Below are positions 20,548 through 33,258 of a stretch of 64,000 nt of DNA, piece after piece. The position numbers and the translations under genes are program-made. Source of the stretch: Rhodocollybia butyracea (lineage: Eukaryota > Basidiomycota > Agaricomycetes > Agaricales > Omphalotaceae); NCBI GenBank assembly GCA_015501585.1, contig JADNRY010000250.1, positions 26,150 through 90,149 of the forward strand. Direction: 5' to 3'. The notes under the pieces were generated by a model, which was not told the origin of the DNA, ran no database searches, and saw nothing but the letters and a program-made list of their open reading frames with translations. The stretch's first letter is position 1. Every line of letters begins with the position of its first letter.

Positions 20548-22188
20548 TTATTCATCCCACTCCATCGTCAACTCGCCGACATCCTTAAGCACAAACGGCC
20601 GGGAAGCGGAAGGGCTCCCCTCTGGCGCCACTGGCGTCACAGGTGATGCTGGTACTACCAGGTTTTCGGATTCTAAGTTATCCAGATGAGATTCCGAGTC
20701 TGAATGTGGTGAAGGCGGAGGAGCTGTGACGGCGGAAAGAGGAGGAGATGGATGCGTTGATGTCAACTTCGCGGACCCGGAGCCGTTGAGTGTCAGCGTC
20801 AGTGGACGGGGAGTTTGCAGATGTCGCTGTGACGAAGAAAGAAATGAGTTGTAAGAAGAATTAGGACTTGGAATTTCGAGGTACGACTTACCTCTGTAGA
20901 AGACTGATCACTACTCGAGCGCCCCTCTACTCCAACTTTGAACTTTGGGCGTCCTCGTCGTCCTCCTATATCCGTATCAGCAGAGGAAGGCTCTAGCGGC
21001 GGTAGCGGGTAAACAAGTCTAACGCCCAGTCCAGATTTTGGCAGTTCCCGGTCGCTTGCGCCATTAGATATCCCGTTTCCTAGATTAGAGTTGGAGTCCG
21101 ATATTAAAGGAGACGGAGACGTAGATTTTGCCAGTGAAGTAGATGACGCAGACAGATGTAGAGATTGTGAAGCAGAGCTAGGAGTCGCCGAATCGTGTGT
21201 ACTCAGCCCTGAGGGTTTTCTTCCATTACTATTCTTCGTAATCCTGCTCCTGCTGCGCTCGACAGACGTTATTCCTACTGCTGCGGAAGATATTTTTACC
21301 TGTACGTCGCTCGATTCGGGATCCAATGGCGCAGCAGGTGTTATTGTAGACATAGTTTGCACGAGACTGGGATTGTAGCCGACTGCGCCGTATCCTTGTG
21401 GTCGTAGCCTAGAGCGAGAGAGAGAGCGAGATTGAGAATCAGACCTGGTGCCATATCGCTGAGGAGAGTATCCGTTGTTATTCCGGTTCAGAATGTTAAA
21501 TGGCGCGTATGCGGAGGTGCTAATCATATGTCTATTGAAAAGCTCAGTCAGTATCGTAATTATTGTCAATATACTGACAGCACACACACACCTTTCTTTT
21601 GCCCTTACAATTGTTCCTAACAGTTTTGCTTTACGCTTTTCCAGTTCTTGCGCTGCTGTCTCTGGCACAGCTCCTTCTCCAGCGATGACAGGTGGTATCA
21701 GACGCGCTTCATCGTCCGGTATTATCTATGCAAGCCTTAGTTCAAGTATACAGTGAGCAACTTCAACATACTTGTTGATCCACGTTCTCGTTCCCGTTTC
21801 CGCTTCGTTTCCGTTTCTTTCCGTGTCTGCTCAGACAGCACGCGAAGAGAGATACCATTAGCAAGTTTTCTCCGTGCGCTTGTCCGTTCCTTTTCCTCCG
21901 ATAGCACTGGACAGTGGAACGGCGACACTGGTCCGTTTCGTCGAGTTTTATGCAGCTATGCAGGAATTTGAAAACTAGCGCGTTTGAGACGCCTCTCTTA
22001 GAGATTATGTCATCATCGGAGTCGGAGGAGAAACCGGCGGGCCGCGCCAACCACTCCTTGCCCCGAGAAATAATACTAATAGAATGGGCAGGCCGATGTT
22101 CTTCCGTTCCCGAGGAGAGGCAGCCGGTGGCCTTCCGCCTGTTGTTAACGCTGAACAGCTTCATATATGAAACACCTCTGAGCTCCAT
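20548..22188 (-). CDS. Ser/Pro-rich hypothetical protein with basic N-terminal region
   Basis: Spliced minus-strand gene. Clear exons are 21725-21592, 21531-20892 and 20826-20548; an upstream exon ends at 21772. All junctions are GT-AG and keep frame. The upstream exon ends GKKRKRSGNGNENVDQQ and continues as IIPDDEARLIPPVIAGEGAV, then QELEKRKAKLL, a charged helix. The long third exon is Ser-rich with SRSLSRSRLRP, DSATPSSASQS and GGRRGRPKFKVGVEGR (an AT-hook-like GRP core). The last exon is Pro/Ser-rich and ends VGELTMEWDE. The KKRKR and GRRGRPK motifs hint at a nuclear, DNA-associated protein; this is inference. The start at 22188 is uncertain because two frames are open there. Decayed relatives lie at 7427-8137, 14757-15480 and 16290-16595. 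Confidence 0.6.
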
Positions 22189-22607
22189 GTAGTCTTCAAA
22201 GTGTAGGTCGAGCCTATCGGCGCTGTCACTTGGCTCCCGTCTGGGAGCGGCTGTTCCCTCATGAACCCCGCTGGATGGCGGAGACGAGTAATGCAGTACT
22301 ACGCTACTATTATTACTACTTCAGATGCTCCAATAACCACTGCATTCCAGCACCTGACCGGGTCCCTGTCCGAGTCCGAACCCGTCTCGACTCTTTCTTA
22401 TCTTCTTCCCATGCCAGATATATCTTTAATTGAAGGCAAAACTTCGACTTGAAATAAAGCGACGCTGCAGTAATATCCTCTTTGTCAATGATTAAGCGGT
22501 GGAAGGAGCAATCAATCAGTATTTGAAACCACTGCGTTTGTGCCGGACTCATTCTTTAGCTTAAATAGGGGCCATTTTGGGCGTTCCTTCCTTCCTTATA
22601 CTCAATC
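22189..22607. other. Intergenic region between divergent genes
   Basis: Shared upstream region of the Ser/Pro-rich gene (minus) and the reductase (plus). A GTCCGAGTCCGAACCCG stretch and a TTCCTTCCTTCC run just before the ATG at 22608 are visible; CT-rich leaders are common near fungal start sites. No clear TATA box. Confidence 0.45.
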
Positions 22608-25600
22608 ATGATCTTCCCGCCTCTGACTCAACTCATAACCTTCCCCGAACTTCTGCAATTTCACTACACGCACAATGCAGAGGAAACGATATACGTCTAT
22701 GCTGAAGATGGGAAAGACAAACCTACACACATCAAATACCTCGAGTTTGTTCGTGCTTCTCAGCGCGCAGCACACCTCATTCGTCCAGGTCGTCTCGGTC
22801 CCGCACGCGAAGTAGTAGGTGTTGTAGCTCTATCGGACACTCTGGTATATTCAGCGGTTGTCGCGGGGCTGATAGAGGCTGGCATAACTGTGAGTTCACA
22901 TGATTATTGGCTCTAACATCAAATCAATGATATCCTAGCCGCTTCTCATCTCTCACCGCAATACCGCCGCTGCGGTAGTCAATCTATTGAAGAAATCCGG
23001 TGCCCATCGACTGCTCTGTACGCAATCCACTCTCCAGGAGCTCCTCCAGAGCGTCAAAACAGAACTAGCATCAAGCGATGCTCCTTATGAAGTTACTTTT
23101 GAAGAAATCCCTAGTTTACACAACTTGTTCCCTAAATTGGGATCGGAAACTTTGAAGGATCCATGCGAACTCTATCCTCGTTCATCTTATCCCGATCCAG
23201 ATGAAACCCTCATAATTCTGCACTCGTCCGGAAGCACTGGTCTTCCCAAAGCAATTCCCTTAACCCACGATGTGTTTTTCCGGGGCTGGATTTCAGGTTG
23301 TGAGTCAAACGATCAAAGGTTTTTGCTAACTATTAGCCCATGTACTTACCACTCTACTCGCGATACAGCCCTTTCAGCTCAGTACCGTACTCACAACGTG
23401 CGTGTGGGTAGTTTCGGCTTACCCAGCTTCCACGCTCTCGGAATATTCACGATACTATTCACGCCAATATACATCGGCACCTCCGTCGCAGTCTACCCTC
23501 CCATTGCTACAAGACCCGATGCGCTCCCTGTTACGTCGACCCCCGATAACATCATCGAGCATCTCCAGCGTACATCCTGTACCGGTTGCTTCACAATTCC
23601 TGCCATCGTTCAAATCTGGGCGCAGTCCCCCTCAACTGTAGATGTCTTACGAAAACTCAAGGTTTTGGTCAGTGTTTCTTTGAACATATTCCTAAACTCG
23701 AATGTAGATCGTGGGGCTGACTCGTTCTCGGATTACTACTAGCTCTTTGGTGGAGGACCGCTATCTTCAACCACTGGGGACTCTCTCGTGGCATCTGGAG
23801 TCCCCTTACGTGCTGTGTACGGCGGAACTGAATTCGGTTCTCCTGCTACATACGACCTGGACGAGAATCATGAAGACTGGGGATGGTTCAGGTATCCAGA
23901 AGCTCAACATATCCGGTGGATTCCTCAAGGCGATGGCACCCATGAGCTTCAACTTTTGGTAGGTATCAGGCTTCGCTATTACTATCATTATAAGACTCAG
24001 TCGTTTGTGACCGCTCTCAGAATTCAGATACATTCCGCGTAGCTGTCGACAATCTCCAAGATGTTTCTGGTTACGCGACGTCGGATCTATGGACCCCTCA
24101 TCCTACCAAACCTGGATTGTGGAAAATGTAAGTCTTTGCGTAAACTGCCTGGGTTGCTAACGATTTAATTTTAATTTATCCTCGTCAGAGTCGGGCGAGC
24201 AGACGATGTTATCATCCATTCCTCTGGCGAAAAAACGGTTCCGGCTCCGTTTGAAGACAGAGTTGGTCAGAGTCCTCTGTAAGTCAACGCTGTTATTACA
24301 TTTCAATCGTCGTCATTCCATATTTACTTCTTGTCGATGGTAGATTAAGAGGGGTAATCATGTTCGGGCGTGAACGAGATCAGCCTGGAGTTTTAATCGA
24401 ACCATCTCCCGAGAATCAGGTCGACATCGATGACGAAGCCCAAGTATCTACTTTCCGTAACAAAGTATGGTATGTGCACTCGGACAAGTATCCTCTGATA
24501 ACGTCGCGAAACTAATTACTATTTATTGGAGGCCTGTCATTGAAGAAGGCAATAAACTACTTCCAGCGTTCAGTAGAATCTACAAGGAGATGATCCTCGT
24601 TACGTCCCATACTAAACCCCTCCCGCGAGCTGGGAAAGGAACAGTTTTGCGTAAAGCGGCCTTGAAAGAGTATGAGAGGGAGATTGACCAGATGTACATT
24701 ACTTTTCCTTCCTCATATTACGAACATGATGCTGAAGCTAACCTTGTACAGATACGAAATCGTCGAATCAAACACCAGTAGCGTCGAGCCTCCTACTAAC
24801 TGGGAAACTACAACGCTTCAAGAATGGCTCACAACACAAGTCGAAAGTCTATGTCACAACTCTGTCGGCATTTCTGATGATATATTTGAGCATGGATTCG
24901 ATAGGTGAGTTTCATTTTCGTATCCCGGGCCCTGATCACGACTTGAATATGTACGCTTTTTTCAGCTTGGGCGCGACAGTTCTACGAGTGCGCCTGGTCA
25001 GTTCGCTACGGGCCACCGACAACGTGGCGGCCTCTCGAATGATTTCCCAGAATACTATATACAACTATCCAACCATCGCCAAGCTCTCCCAGTTCATTAT
25101 TGGACTCATCGAAAGCCCCGATCAGGATATGGCTCTTGCGAATAATCATGAAGCTGCGATAGAGGATATGATTTCGACCTACTCCAAGGGGCTCGACGTT
25201 CCCATTCCAGGGTCCCATGTCGACAATGTACCGTCGAAGGTTGTAGTACTTTTGACTGGGTCAACGGGTAACCTCGGGGCACAGATTCTCGCCGATTTAC
25301 TCTCAAACGATTCTGTTGCCGAGGTGTATACTCTAAACAGACCTTCTTCAAAGGTGTCTATCATGAAACGGCATCAAGAGCGGTTCAAAGATAAAGACCT
25401 CGACATCGGCCTTCTATCTTCTCAAAAGCTTGTTCTGCTGGAGGGTGAAAGTGCTCAGCCAAACCTAGGCTTAACAGATGCGGTGTACAGCAAGGTAAGT
25501 CATACGTATGACCTTTTCCGTAGCTGTTTCTAACTGAGAAATAGCTTCAAGAATCATTGACACTTATTATTCACAATGCATGGAGGTTAGACTTTAACCT

Positions 25601-26593
25601 TTCACTGTCTTCGTTTGAGCCCCATGTTCGAGGAGTCCGCAACTTGATTGATCTGGCTCGCGCGTCCCACTATGCGTCGTCATTACGATTCCTGTTTACT
25701 TCTTCTATTGGATCCGCTCAGTCGTGGAACTCAACTACTATGGGTCCGTACCCCGAAGAGGTTGTCTTGGACCCCAAATATGCTGTTGGGCCTGGGTACG
25801 GAGAGAGCAAATATGTTTCAGAACGGGTATGTTAACGATTCTCGTCATCGATAAATTGACAAGATTTTCACACTTGTTCCTCCAGATTCTGGCACAAAGT
25901 GGATTGCGTGCGTCGTCTTTCCGGATTGGACAGATCACTGGTGGTTCGAATGGCGCGTGGGCCATGAGCGACTGGTTACCGATGATCGTTAAATCAAGTC
26001 TCGTACTGAACATACTTCCGGATACACCTGGAGTAAGTCGACAAACTAGCTCTTTGAATGGCTCTCTGACGGCCAATCTAGGTTGTCTCATGGCTCCCTT
26101 TGGACGCAGTCGCCGGCGCAATTCTTGATGTCGCGTTTACCCCGGAAACTACTCCGTTGGCTATAAACTTAGTACACCCCAAACCTGTCTCCTGGACTAG
26201 CACCATGAGTGCTATTCGAGAGTCGCTCATCTCGGCCAAGCATCTATCTCCTGAAGCTTTACCATTAGTTCCTTTCCAAACTTGGGTTAAAGCTTTAGAA
26301 GATGCAGGCAATGCTTCGCCAGAAATAGTCAGCAATGAGCTTGTAAGTGCCCACCTGCATTTCCTCGATTTTTGCTCATTCTTGGGTTTCGCTTTTAGCC
26401 TGCACACAAAATTATAGACTTCTTACGTGGTGCAACCCCCGCAAGCGAAGGGAATGCGGAGGCGGAGGCGCTTGGGACTGCCCTAGGGACCTCCAATATC
26501 CAGCGTCTTAGCAAGAAGATCAAAGATCTGGGCCCTCTTGGAGACGTCGACGCCGATCTTTGGGTCAAATACTGGGTGAACTCTGGGATGTAA
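22608..26593 (+). CDS. NRPS-like adenylate-forming reductase (A-T-R), about 1069 aa
   Basis: Fourteen exons in one frame: 22608-22889, 22939-23299, 23369-23667, 23743-23958, 24021-24127, 24189-24278, 24344-24469, 24532-24693, 24752-24904, 24966-25494, 25545-25826, 25886-26032, 26082-26342, 26399-26593. All introns are GT-AG and phases match. The adenylation domain (1-560) has LHSSGSTGLPKAIPLTH (about 189), YGGTEFG (340), VGRADDVI (423) and PRAGKGTVLRKA with the A10 Lys (about 529). The carrier domain has HGFDSLGA with the phosphopantetheine Ser at 599. The reductase domain has LLTGSTGNLGAQIL (about 694) and a catalytic YGESK (about 859). The family activates a carboxylic acid with ATP, loads it on the carrier thiol and releases it by NADPH reduction to an aldehyde or alcohol. 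Substrate cannot be read by eye. No other biosynthetic genes lie close by. Confidence 0.93.
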
Positions 26594-27088
26594 TTCAGTT
26601 GACTTTTTGAATATATGCATTCATTTCCGTCTAAATGGGACTCATTCAAGTACGCTTTGAATCTCCTTCAATAAAGTACCACAAAAGTGCATAAGCATGT
26701 AAGTAACTCGGAGGTTGACAATAAGTACGTAGGTACCGACTAGTGCTCTTAGTCACCGCGCGAAGCCATCCAGGCTCTCTCCACCGCTCTGCCACGCCTA
26801 AACCTACCACTCAGAAGTCAGAAGCCGAAAAGCTGGATAGATTGAATCCTCTGAGACTATCACTGGAGGATATTCAAAGGAGTCATCTCTACCACCTCAT
26901 CACTATGCCAGCACCTTTTGTCAATGTTTACATCAAATTGCCAGTGGTGGTCCGTGGAAGCATATGAATTAAATAAGTGTACTTGAAGTGTACTAAGGAA
27001 TATTAAATACCCTTTAAATACCCCTTGCCCAAGCAACGAAGACAAGCAAAAAAAAATAGAGAGAGAAAGGACCAGAGTGGCAATATTT
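26594..27088. other. Intergenic, convergent 3' ends
   Basis: Lies between the stop codon of the reductase and the stop codon of membrane protein A, so it holds only 3' regions. AATAAA at about 26672 is a candidate poly(A) signal for the reductase. No gene seen. Confidence 0.5.
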
Positions 27089-28342
27089 TTATGTTCCATC
27101 AACCTCTACCGTAACACTAGTAGCCCTTTGTTGTTGAGAGTAAAATGTTTCTGCCACCGGTGATTTGTTCATCTTGATTAAGATAATTACTGCAACAGGA
27201 TACAAGCACTGGAATTTCAATCAGGCGCTGAGTATGCTCATCAAAAAAACACCCAGCTTACTGAAACTGTCAAAAACAAAGATGTGCTGACTGCCATGAA
27301 TGTTCTAAAATTGGGATTGGGATTTGATGTTGACAATGTGCCACCCAATTCTGCAATAAAGGCAAGCAATTGTACAGCAAGGAAAAATATCCCGGATTCA
27401 ACCAAAAGAAGTAGAATTTTTTGGATAGGAGTTTTAGTGGCCATTGATGCGGCTTTCAATGTTTGATGATGAGACCTAAAACTCATGAATAAGTGATTTG
27501 CGTTTACAGTAGTGACTTGATAGCCTACCAGACTTTCCATCCAATCAATGATGTTGCCAACAAATTTACTGCCAATGTGGTAGCCAATGCGAGACAGTCA
27601 AAAATAACAGTTGCTCCATCTATGAGATCGGTATTAACCACTGCAACATCAAAACTAGCATCCACAATATTGACGACTGTATACAAAGACATCACCAAAC
27701 CAGAAATGACAAGTTGCACGCTCATGAACTCACCAATGTTACTAAGCATAAGCAAAGCAAGAGTAAATTTCCAAAATCTATTACGATGCAATAAAACCCA
27801 TGCTCTCCAACAGACCACAGCATCACCAATAAGAATCTGCCAGTGAAACAATCTTGGAATAAATCGGTCATAAAGCTGGAAACAAGGATAACTCACAACA
27901 ACTATACTAACAAAGGAATTCACATCTGCAGCTATGGTCACGCTTTGGGGGGGTTGAGTAGCCTCTTCCACAAGACCTAAGTGCACTTGTACTAGGCTAA
28001 AAGCGCTGCGGTACATAATAAACCACATCAAACAGATGAAAAGCACCACACAACACAGAAGCAGAACAGCGCTGGGCTGTCGCCAGGTTTTGACACTGAG
28101 AGATATTCAAGATGAATGAATACTGTTACTCAATTACAGATAAGTACTCACTTAAGCAGCCGTATTGCAATCAATGTTCCCAGAAAAGAAGCTCCTGGTT
28201 AGCTTGTATGAGTGATTTGTTTCCTATGGGGCCGCTGAAGTAAGTACTCACCATATCCTATCCCTGTAATTGTGGCTGCAGCCAAATCATCATAGCAAGC
28301 AGATGCAAGCAGAGCAACCAGTTCTTGCTCCTCGGGACTCAT
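27089..28342 (-). CDS. Agaricomycete multi-pass membrane protein, copy A, 305 aa
   Basis: Seven exons on the minus strand: 28342-28252, 28194-28152, 28095-27897, 27836-27734, 27676-27529, 27475-27262, 27208-27089. All phases match. It starts MSPEEQELVALLASACYDD. Hydrophobic segments follow: ATITGIGYGASFLGTLIAI, VLLLCCVVLFICLMWFIMY, the conserved ILIGDAVVCWRAWVLLHRNR, FTLALLMLSNI, DCLALATTLAVNLLATSLIGWK, KILLLLVESGIFFLAVQLLA and LYPVAVIILIK, giving about seven spans. The C-terminus is polar. The WRAWVLL, NLLATSLIG and KIL-LLVESG blocks mark a very large agaricomycete family usually left as hypothetical; its function is not known to me. Copies B (52611-53867) and C (60522-61760) share the exon structure. 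Confidence 0.8.
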
Positions 28343-30188
28343 CTTCCTTTACAAAGTCAAACAAGAAGTCAGACCAGTGTGGCAAAAATTAAACATCGAT
28401 ATTCCAGTTCTATATGTACTACGGCTTGAAATTTTTGGTCACCATGTTTGTACTATTATTATCACTTATTGTCACTTTGATCAATCCATTTCGCCGGTGA
28501 GAGCAAGGGCCCAAGGGGAGCCAACTGTCAGTGTCGAGTGCAAATCACTCGAGTTGGTGCCAGTCTGGGACCTTAGCCTTCCATTTCAAGTCAACTGGGA
28601 TAAAAAAGACTGGTCAGTCTGTCAATTTGGACATCTGCAGACGTACAGCCCAGGGGTGCAACCGCGTGGCCACCCCAGCTCGGGAAATTGGCCTGTCTGC
28701 AAATTTGACCAGAACTACATTGACCATCACAATATGAAGTGCAGGAGAAATGTTCTCAGAGCCGCAGAAACAAGGCCTCATTCGCCCAGTGGTCTTGTGA
28801 GCTTTGTATAATAATTATGCGCCATAGTGGTATAGGCTAAAGAGGCTGAGAGCCACATGGAGTGAGGGGAAGCAAAAAGGCACCCGTAGAGTCCAGGGTT
28901 CTTGTGCCAGTGATTTGTGCAGTTGACGTGTAATATGTAGGCATGATGAATCACAATGTAAAAGATGGATTTGATGGAGTAAAAAATAAGTAATATGGAA
29001 GAGAATTCACAATTTCACGGACTGGGAAAAAGGTCGGAGAGGACAATCGATGGTTTGCAGGGCCAACACTAGTCACAAACAGATATCAGATCAACGTTGG
29101 CTCTGAACAACAAAATTGGGCGTTGTCTGAAATTAGCCAGCAATATGGAATGCACCTGATTGTTATGCCGTGAGGTTCGAAGGAGAATTTCTCCCAGGCT
29201 GTTCGAGCCCGAACTACTTATAACCTCCAAACTTGATACCCCTTCATGTTTTACAGCATTTGTAGTCACAAGCGAGAGTGAGGGTTGAGAAAGGTCATCT
29301 AGAAAGGGAAATGGGAGGCTCAAAATCAGGCCTGAGGTACCAGGAGAAACACCAGATATCAATAAACACTGAAGCTCACATCGGTACAGGATGATGCCAT
29401 CAAGAATCTCAACTCAGATCCAAGAGCGAAAACAAAGTCCAACTCGGTGCAAAAAGCATCCAACATGGTCGATATAGTATAGTCAATTTGGATCCTCTAG
29501 GCTTTGCTGGCCATTATCATTTCCAAGGGTTTCTCTTCTACTGTTTATGACTTTGATATAAGATTGTTGTCTGCCATCATTTCCATAAATTGTTTGAACT
29601 TTGATTTGAACTTGAAAGATTTACATTCATGATCATCAGGTATTGGACATGTCCAGGATCATAGATGAGACTACCGTATGGCTGTGGAATCTTTAGGTGA
29701 AAAACCCAACTGCTAGTCCATGAATATGGGTGGTAAAGTGGGATGATTGTGAAGATGCTGCAGAATAGAAGAGCATCCGAGTCATGGCTGCTGGAAGAAT
29801 TTTTGGCAGGTGGGGGAGTCTTGGATCGAGTTTAATCGGGGGCAGAGATAGTACGTATTCATGGCCTTTGATCAGAGTGGTAGTGAACTTGATGATTGAT
29901 TGTGTACCACTAAACAAGAGGACACGAGATGTGTACATTGTATGCAGTAATACACAAGCGCTATTAAACCTTGAACAAGTCTGGATTGAAGGGAATAGCG
30001 TTAGGTTTAGTATTTTAATAGTACAAGTCCCTTTGTACATACCTGGATCGAAGGTAACAGCAATAGGGGTTCACTTTGGCCCAGGATGCTAACTAATGGA
30101 AAGTAATTTAGCTATATAAGTCCGTGAGTCCATAAATCATATAAGTCCATAGGTGATGGTCAAGACTCTACTGAGTCAATATCTAACA
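28343..30188. other. Duplicated upstream segment; LTR-like tail
   Basis: 28360-29560 is homologous to 53880-55090, and part (about 28900-29560) also to 55540-56180, so each membrane-protein copy carries the same upstream block. A minus-strand ORF (29362-29069) is not preserved in the other copies. From 30188 downward on the minus strand sits the LTR of the copia remnant; I cannot place its other end. Confidence 0.5.
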
Positions 30189-30560
30189 CCCCCCCCCTTG
30201 ACTCGCGTCAAGTTTCAGTCTGCGAATCCATCTACGGTGAGAGTCCTGTGTGTTGTAGATTTGAGTCTGTACTGGAATGTTCTAGTACTTTTGTTAGTAT
30301 TACTCATTACTTACTCAGCCTACTTACCAGTACTATGTAGAATATTCTAGAAGGTATTGTAAGTAGTATAAATACTGTAGAGGTCCTGGGGGAGACCCAG
30401 ACAATTGTACTAAAGGTCTAACAACCGAGTGCACAAGTGTAACCAGATCACTTAATCCACAACACTGTGAAGTGGCTTGGTGAGAAGGTCGGCCTGATTG
30501 TCCTGGCTGTATACATGGATGACATTAACGAGCAGTTTCAAGACACAGTCACGGATGAAG
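30189..30560 (-). mobile_element. Ty1/copia remnant: end of RNase H and polypurine tract
   Basis: The minus strand reads HFIRDCVLKLLV, then HVYSQDNQADLLTKPLH, the conserved C-terminal end of copia RNase H (ADxLTK). After an inserted solo LTR it continues to a polypurine tract AAGGGGGGGGG (plus 30189-30199), immediately followed by TGTTAGATATTGACTC, the start of the element's own 3' LTR. Upstream coding sequence (to about 30870) is degraded. Confidence 0.65.
30251..30464 (-). mobile_element. Solo LTR, 214 bp, inserted in the copia remnant
   Basis: It starts TGTTGTAGATTTGAG and ends TAATCCACAACA, with TGTTG/CAACA inverted ends. The 5-bp direct repeat CTGTG flanks it (30246-30250 and 30465-30469). 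A nearly identical solo LTR lies at 52156-52368. It splits the end of the copia RNase H frame, so it inserted after that element. Strand is uncertain. Confidence 0.88.
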
Positions 30561-32589
30561 TGCTCTCAAACATCAGGAAAAGTACATAATGCCTGTGAGT
30601 GATAGGCTTTGATGGGATAGAAGTCGATAACTCTATCTGAGGGATTTATGGGGGCGTGGAAACGGGGGGCACAAACGATCTCTTTATTGGAAGTACAGTA
30701 GTCAATATAAATAGTAAAGTAATAACAAATACAGTAAGACACGGGGTGGTGGGTATCATGCCAGTGGTGCTTCTTGAGCCCGAAACAACTGTTGTCGGAC
30801 TGGCGGTCTGTTCTCAACAATGCCCAGGCAAACCTAGAATATCCTGAGGCAACCCAGGAATTATCCAAATTCCTAGGCTGCCTCAGTGTTTCTCAAAGGC
30901 TCTGGTTGACCCAACTCACCAAGAAGACCCAGGTTTGGGCCCAATTCCTGGGTTTCCTGGGCTGCCCTGGGGCTGTAGGTTGCCTCAGGTTGCCCCAGGT
31001 TGCCCTGGCTGTCCCCGATATTAGGCCTAAAATCGGCCTAAGGCGTGTAACCGTACATTTTGACGCTTTGTACGTGTTATACAATGCAATAAGAGAGTTA
31101 TACGGAGCCCGAGCGTGATAGCTGTTGCCGAGGCAAAGAACTTAACAATAATACTCAGCGAGCCGTGAAGGTACGCCCACAAGCGTAGCCTAGAGCCAAG
31201 CTAGCGAGGATACCTGGGCTGCCCGGAGATGTAACGCTAGATCGTCAATCTAGTTATACCCAAAGAGTGTAGACTCTCTAAACTACAGGACATCTCGAAG
31301 CGGGATAAGTACTAAGCCAACGCGTTACTCGAGGGAAGGAATTATGAGGGAAGGCATCCCTCGCACTAAGACCCCCAACAAGCTATGTTAAGATGTGGAC
31401 TTTACAGTCCATAACAGTGGACCAGAACAATCCCGAGGGAAACCGTAGAGGTCTATTCGCGGCACCGGTCGTAACCGTGAGGACGGTAGAAACATACTTA
31501 GCGGTCCTACGGAAAGCTACGCGCCGGAATAGCCTTGGCAAATCGAAACATTTGATCTTAGAAATCATACACGGGAGGTCTTATCCGTTAAAGCCGACTA
31601 TCGGGAATCACTTGTACATACTCAGCGCAGTTGCTCGAGATTATCATAAGTGGTGTCGTTGGAAAGCTAGATAACAGGCCTTCTCGAGAGAATGTTAATC
31701 ACACTCAGGATGGACAGAACTATCCGAGGAATAGAATGAAACTCACCCAAGGGAAACCGGGCGGCGAGTGATCATGAAGCGCAAAGGTACTCCTGACCCC
31801 GGAGAATTGTGGAGTAATCGGAGAAACCTCGCTCGGATCAAAAACACTCTAAAACTATGTTAATCCTCACGAAATCATATTTTACCTCTGATATATACCC
31901 AAGAATGGACTATTTCTTTATCGTGTGTACCATATATAGGCTGGAGTTTCCTTTCCGAGCCAGATTCCTCTGTTCCACTCTCTTTCCGTCTCTCTCCGTA
32001 TCTGTTTCGTCTATTTTTCGTATTAAACTCTCTCTACTCAGTATATAAGCCAGATATATTTATTCAATAAGACAAGTTTCTTGCCCTCGACTTGACTGCT
32101 AAGACCAGTGCTCCGTAGAACGTCCCCTCGGGACTAGTAGCGTGACGCCTCCTGACTTGGTTATCTTTAGAAAGTAATAAACTTCACGAAGTTACTTGCC
32201 ACCTCCCCTGTACGAGATTGGTTGTGTTCCTTCACCTCAGAGGATCTTTCCCTCGATTTGTATGTTAGGAAGTGAGCTCCGTAGAACGTCCTCGGGACTA
32301 GTAGCGTGACGCTTCTCTACTTAACTACGAGTTGGTTGTTAGTTTCTTCACCTAGTAAGTAGCTGGTCACCTCCCTACGTGTTCCCGCGGAGAAGTGTTA
32401 GTTGCTTCACGAAGTTGTTAGCCAGTCTCGACGCTTTACCGCGGAGTGACTGATAGTTTCTTCAAGGAGTTTGATTTACTGTCATATTACTTGCTCGGCG
32501 GAATTTGGCCTGTAATAGAATTTCACAAACTTCCTTTGGCCCACTTGAGAATCTGATCGAGTCTTGAGCGTGTGAGTTCCCTCGAACTC
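30561..32589. other. No recognisable gene; CCCAGG-rich and repeat-like DNA
   Basis: About 30820-31020 is rich in CCCAGG/CCTGGG words, including GCCTGAGGCAAC against GTTGCCTCAGG in inverted order. Around 32042-32075 a TATATAAGCC box is followed by TTATTCAATAAG. A 38-bp unit beginning GCTCCGTAGAACGTC occurs twice, at about 32109 and 32275. This looks like the 5' or LTR part of an old retroelement continuous with the inverted-repeat arm, without coding sequence. Confidence 0.4.
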
Positions 32590-33258
32590 CAGATCAACCT
32601 TAAATCTAGTTGCTTCCTTAGAGGGGACGGTTTCTAGTAAGGAATTATTCGGCTCCAGAGTGAGGGTTCCTTAGTCGACTTCCCTGTGAAGTTAGGCGAG
32701 CCACTAAGATTGTGGTACGAGTTCCTAGTGATTAAGTTCACTCACAATATCGTAGCTTGGCCCAGAGTTTGGTCAAGGACTTTACGGCGTCACAGCAGCT
32801 AGTGCCAGAGTTTGCCTAGGGTTGTTGACAAACCTCGAGATTACTATTCTAGCTAGAGCCAGAGTTTGCCTAGGAGAATCTTAGTTCCGTTGTATTGGTT
32901 TTGGTTTTGATTATTTGGTTTTGGACACATACGCATTATTGGTTTTGGTTTGGTTATATTGATTCGGACATCCCGACGTTCCCTCGTACATATGTACACC
33001 CAGCTGGGCTTCCCTCGACTCAGTTCTAAGAGTTGTCCAAGCTTAGTTACCCACGTTAGCGCTACAGTCTTGAACCTGGAGCAGTCGCGCGCGTACATCC
33101 GATATTACAAGACTTTCCCTCGGGGAATCTCTGACAACCCGCCCTCGCTCCCTTACATATCGATAGTCTGGTTAGGTGCGGTAGTGTTTTTGTTAGGTTG
33201 TTTTATAGCACCTTTCGCATACCTACACGTAAATACCCAAATACCGAGCTATAACTGA
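32590..33258 (+). repeat. Left arm of a large inverted repeat
   Basis: Reverse-complement match to about 34550-35340, including TTGCTTCCTTAGAGGGGACGG, CCACTAAGATTGTGGTACGAG and ATTGGTTTTGGTTTTG. At its inner end the plus frame reads IVWLGAVVFLLGCFIAPFAY (33161-33220). It probably represents one of two oppositely oriented copies of an old element. Confidence 0.7.

Noticed and set aside
28377..28811. 144-codon plus ORF
   Set aside because: Lies in the duplicated upstream block and is not open in the copy at 53.9-54.3 kb; no motif.
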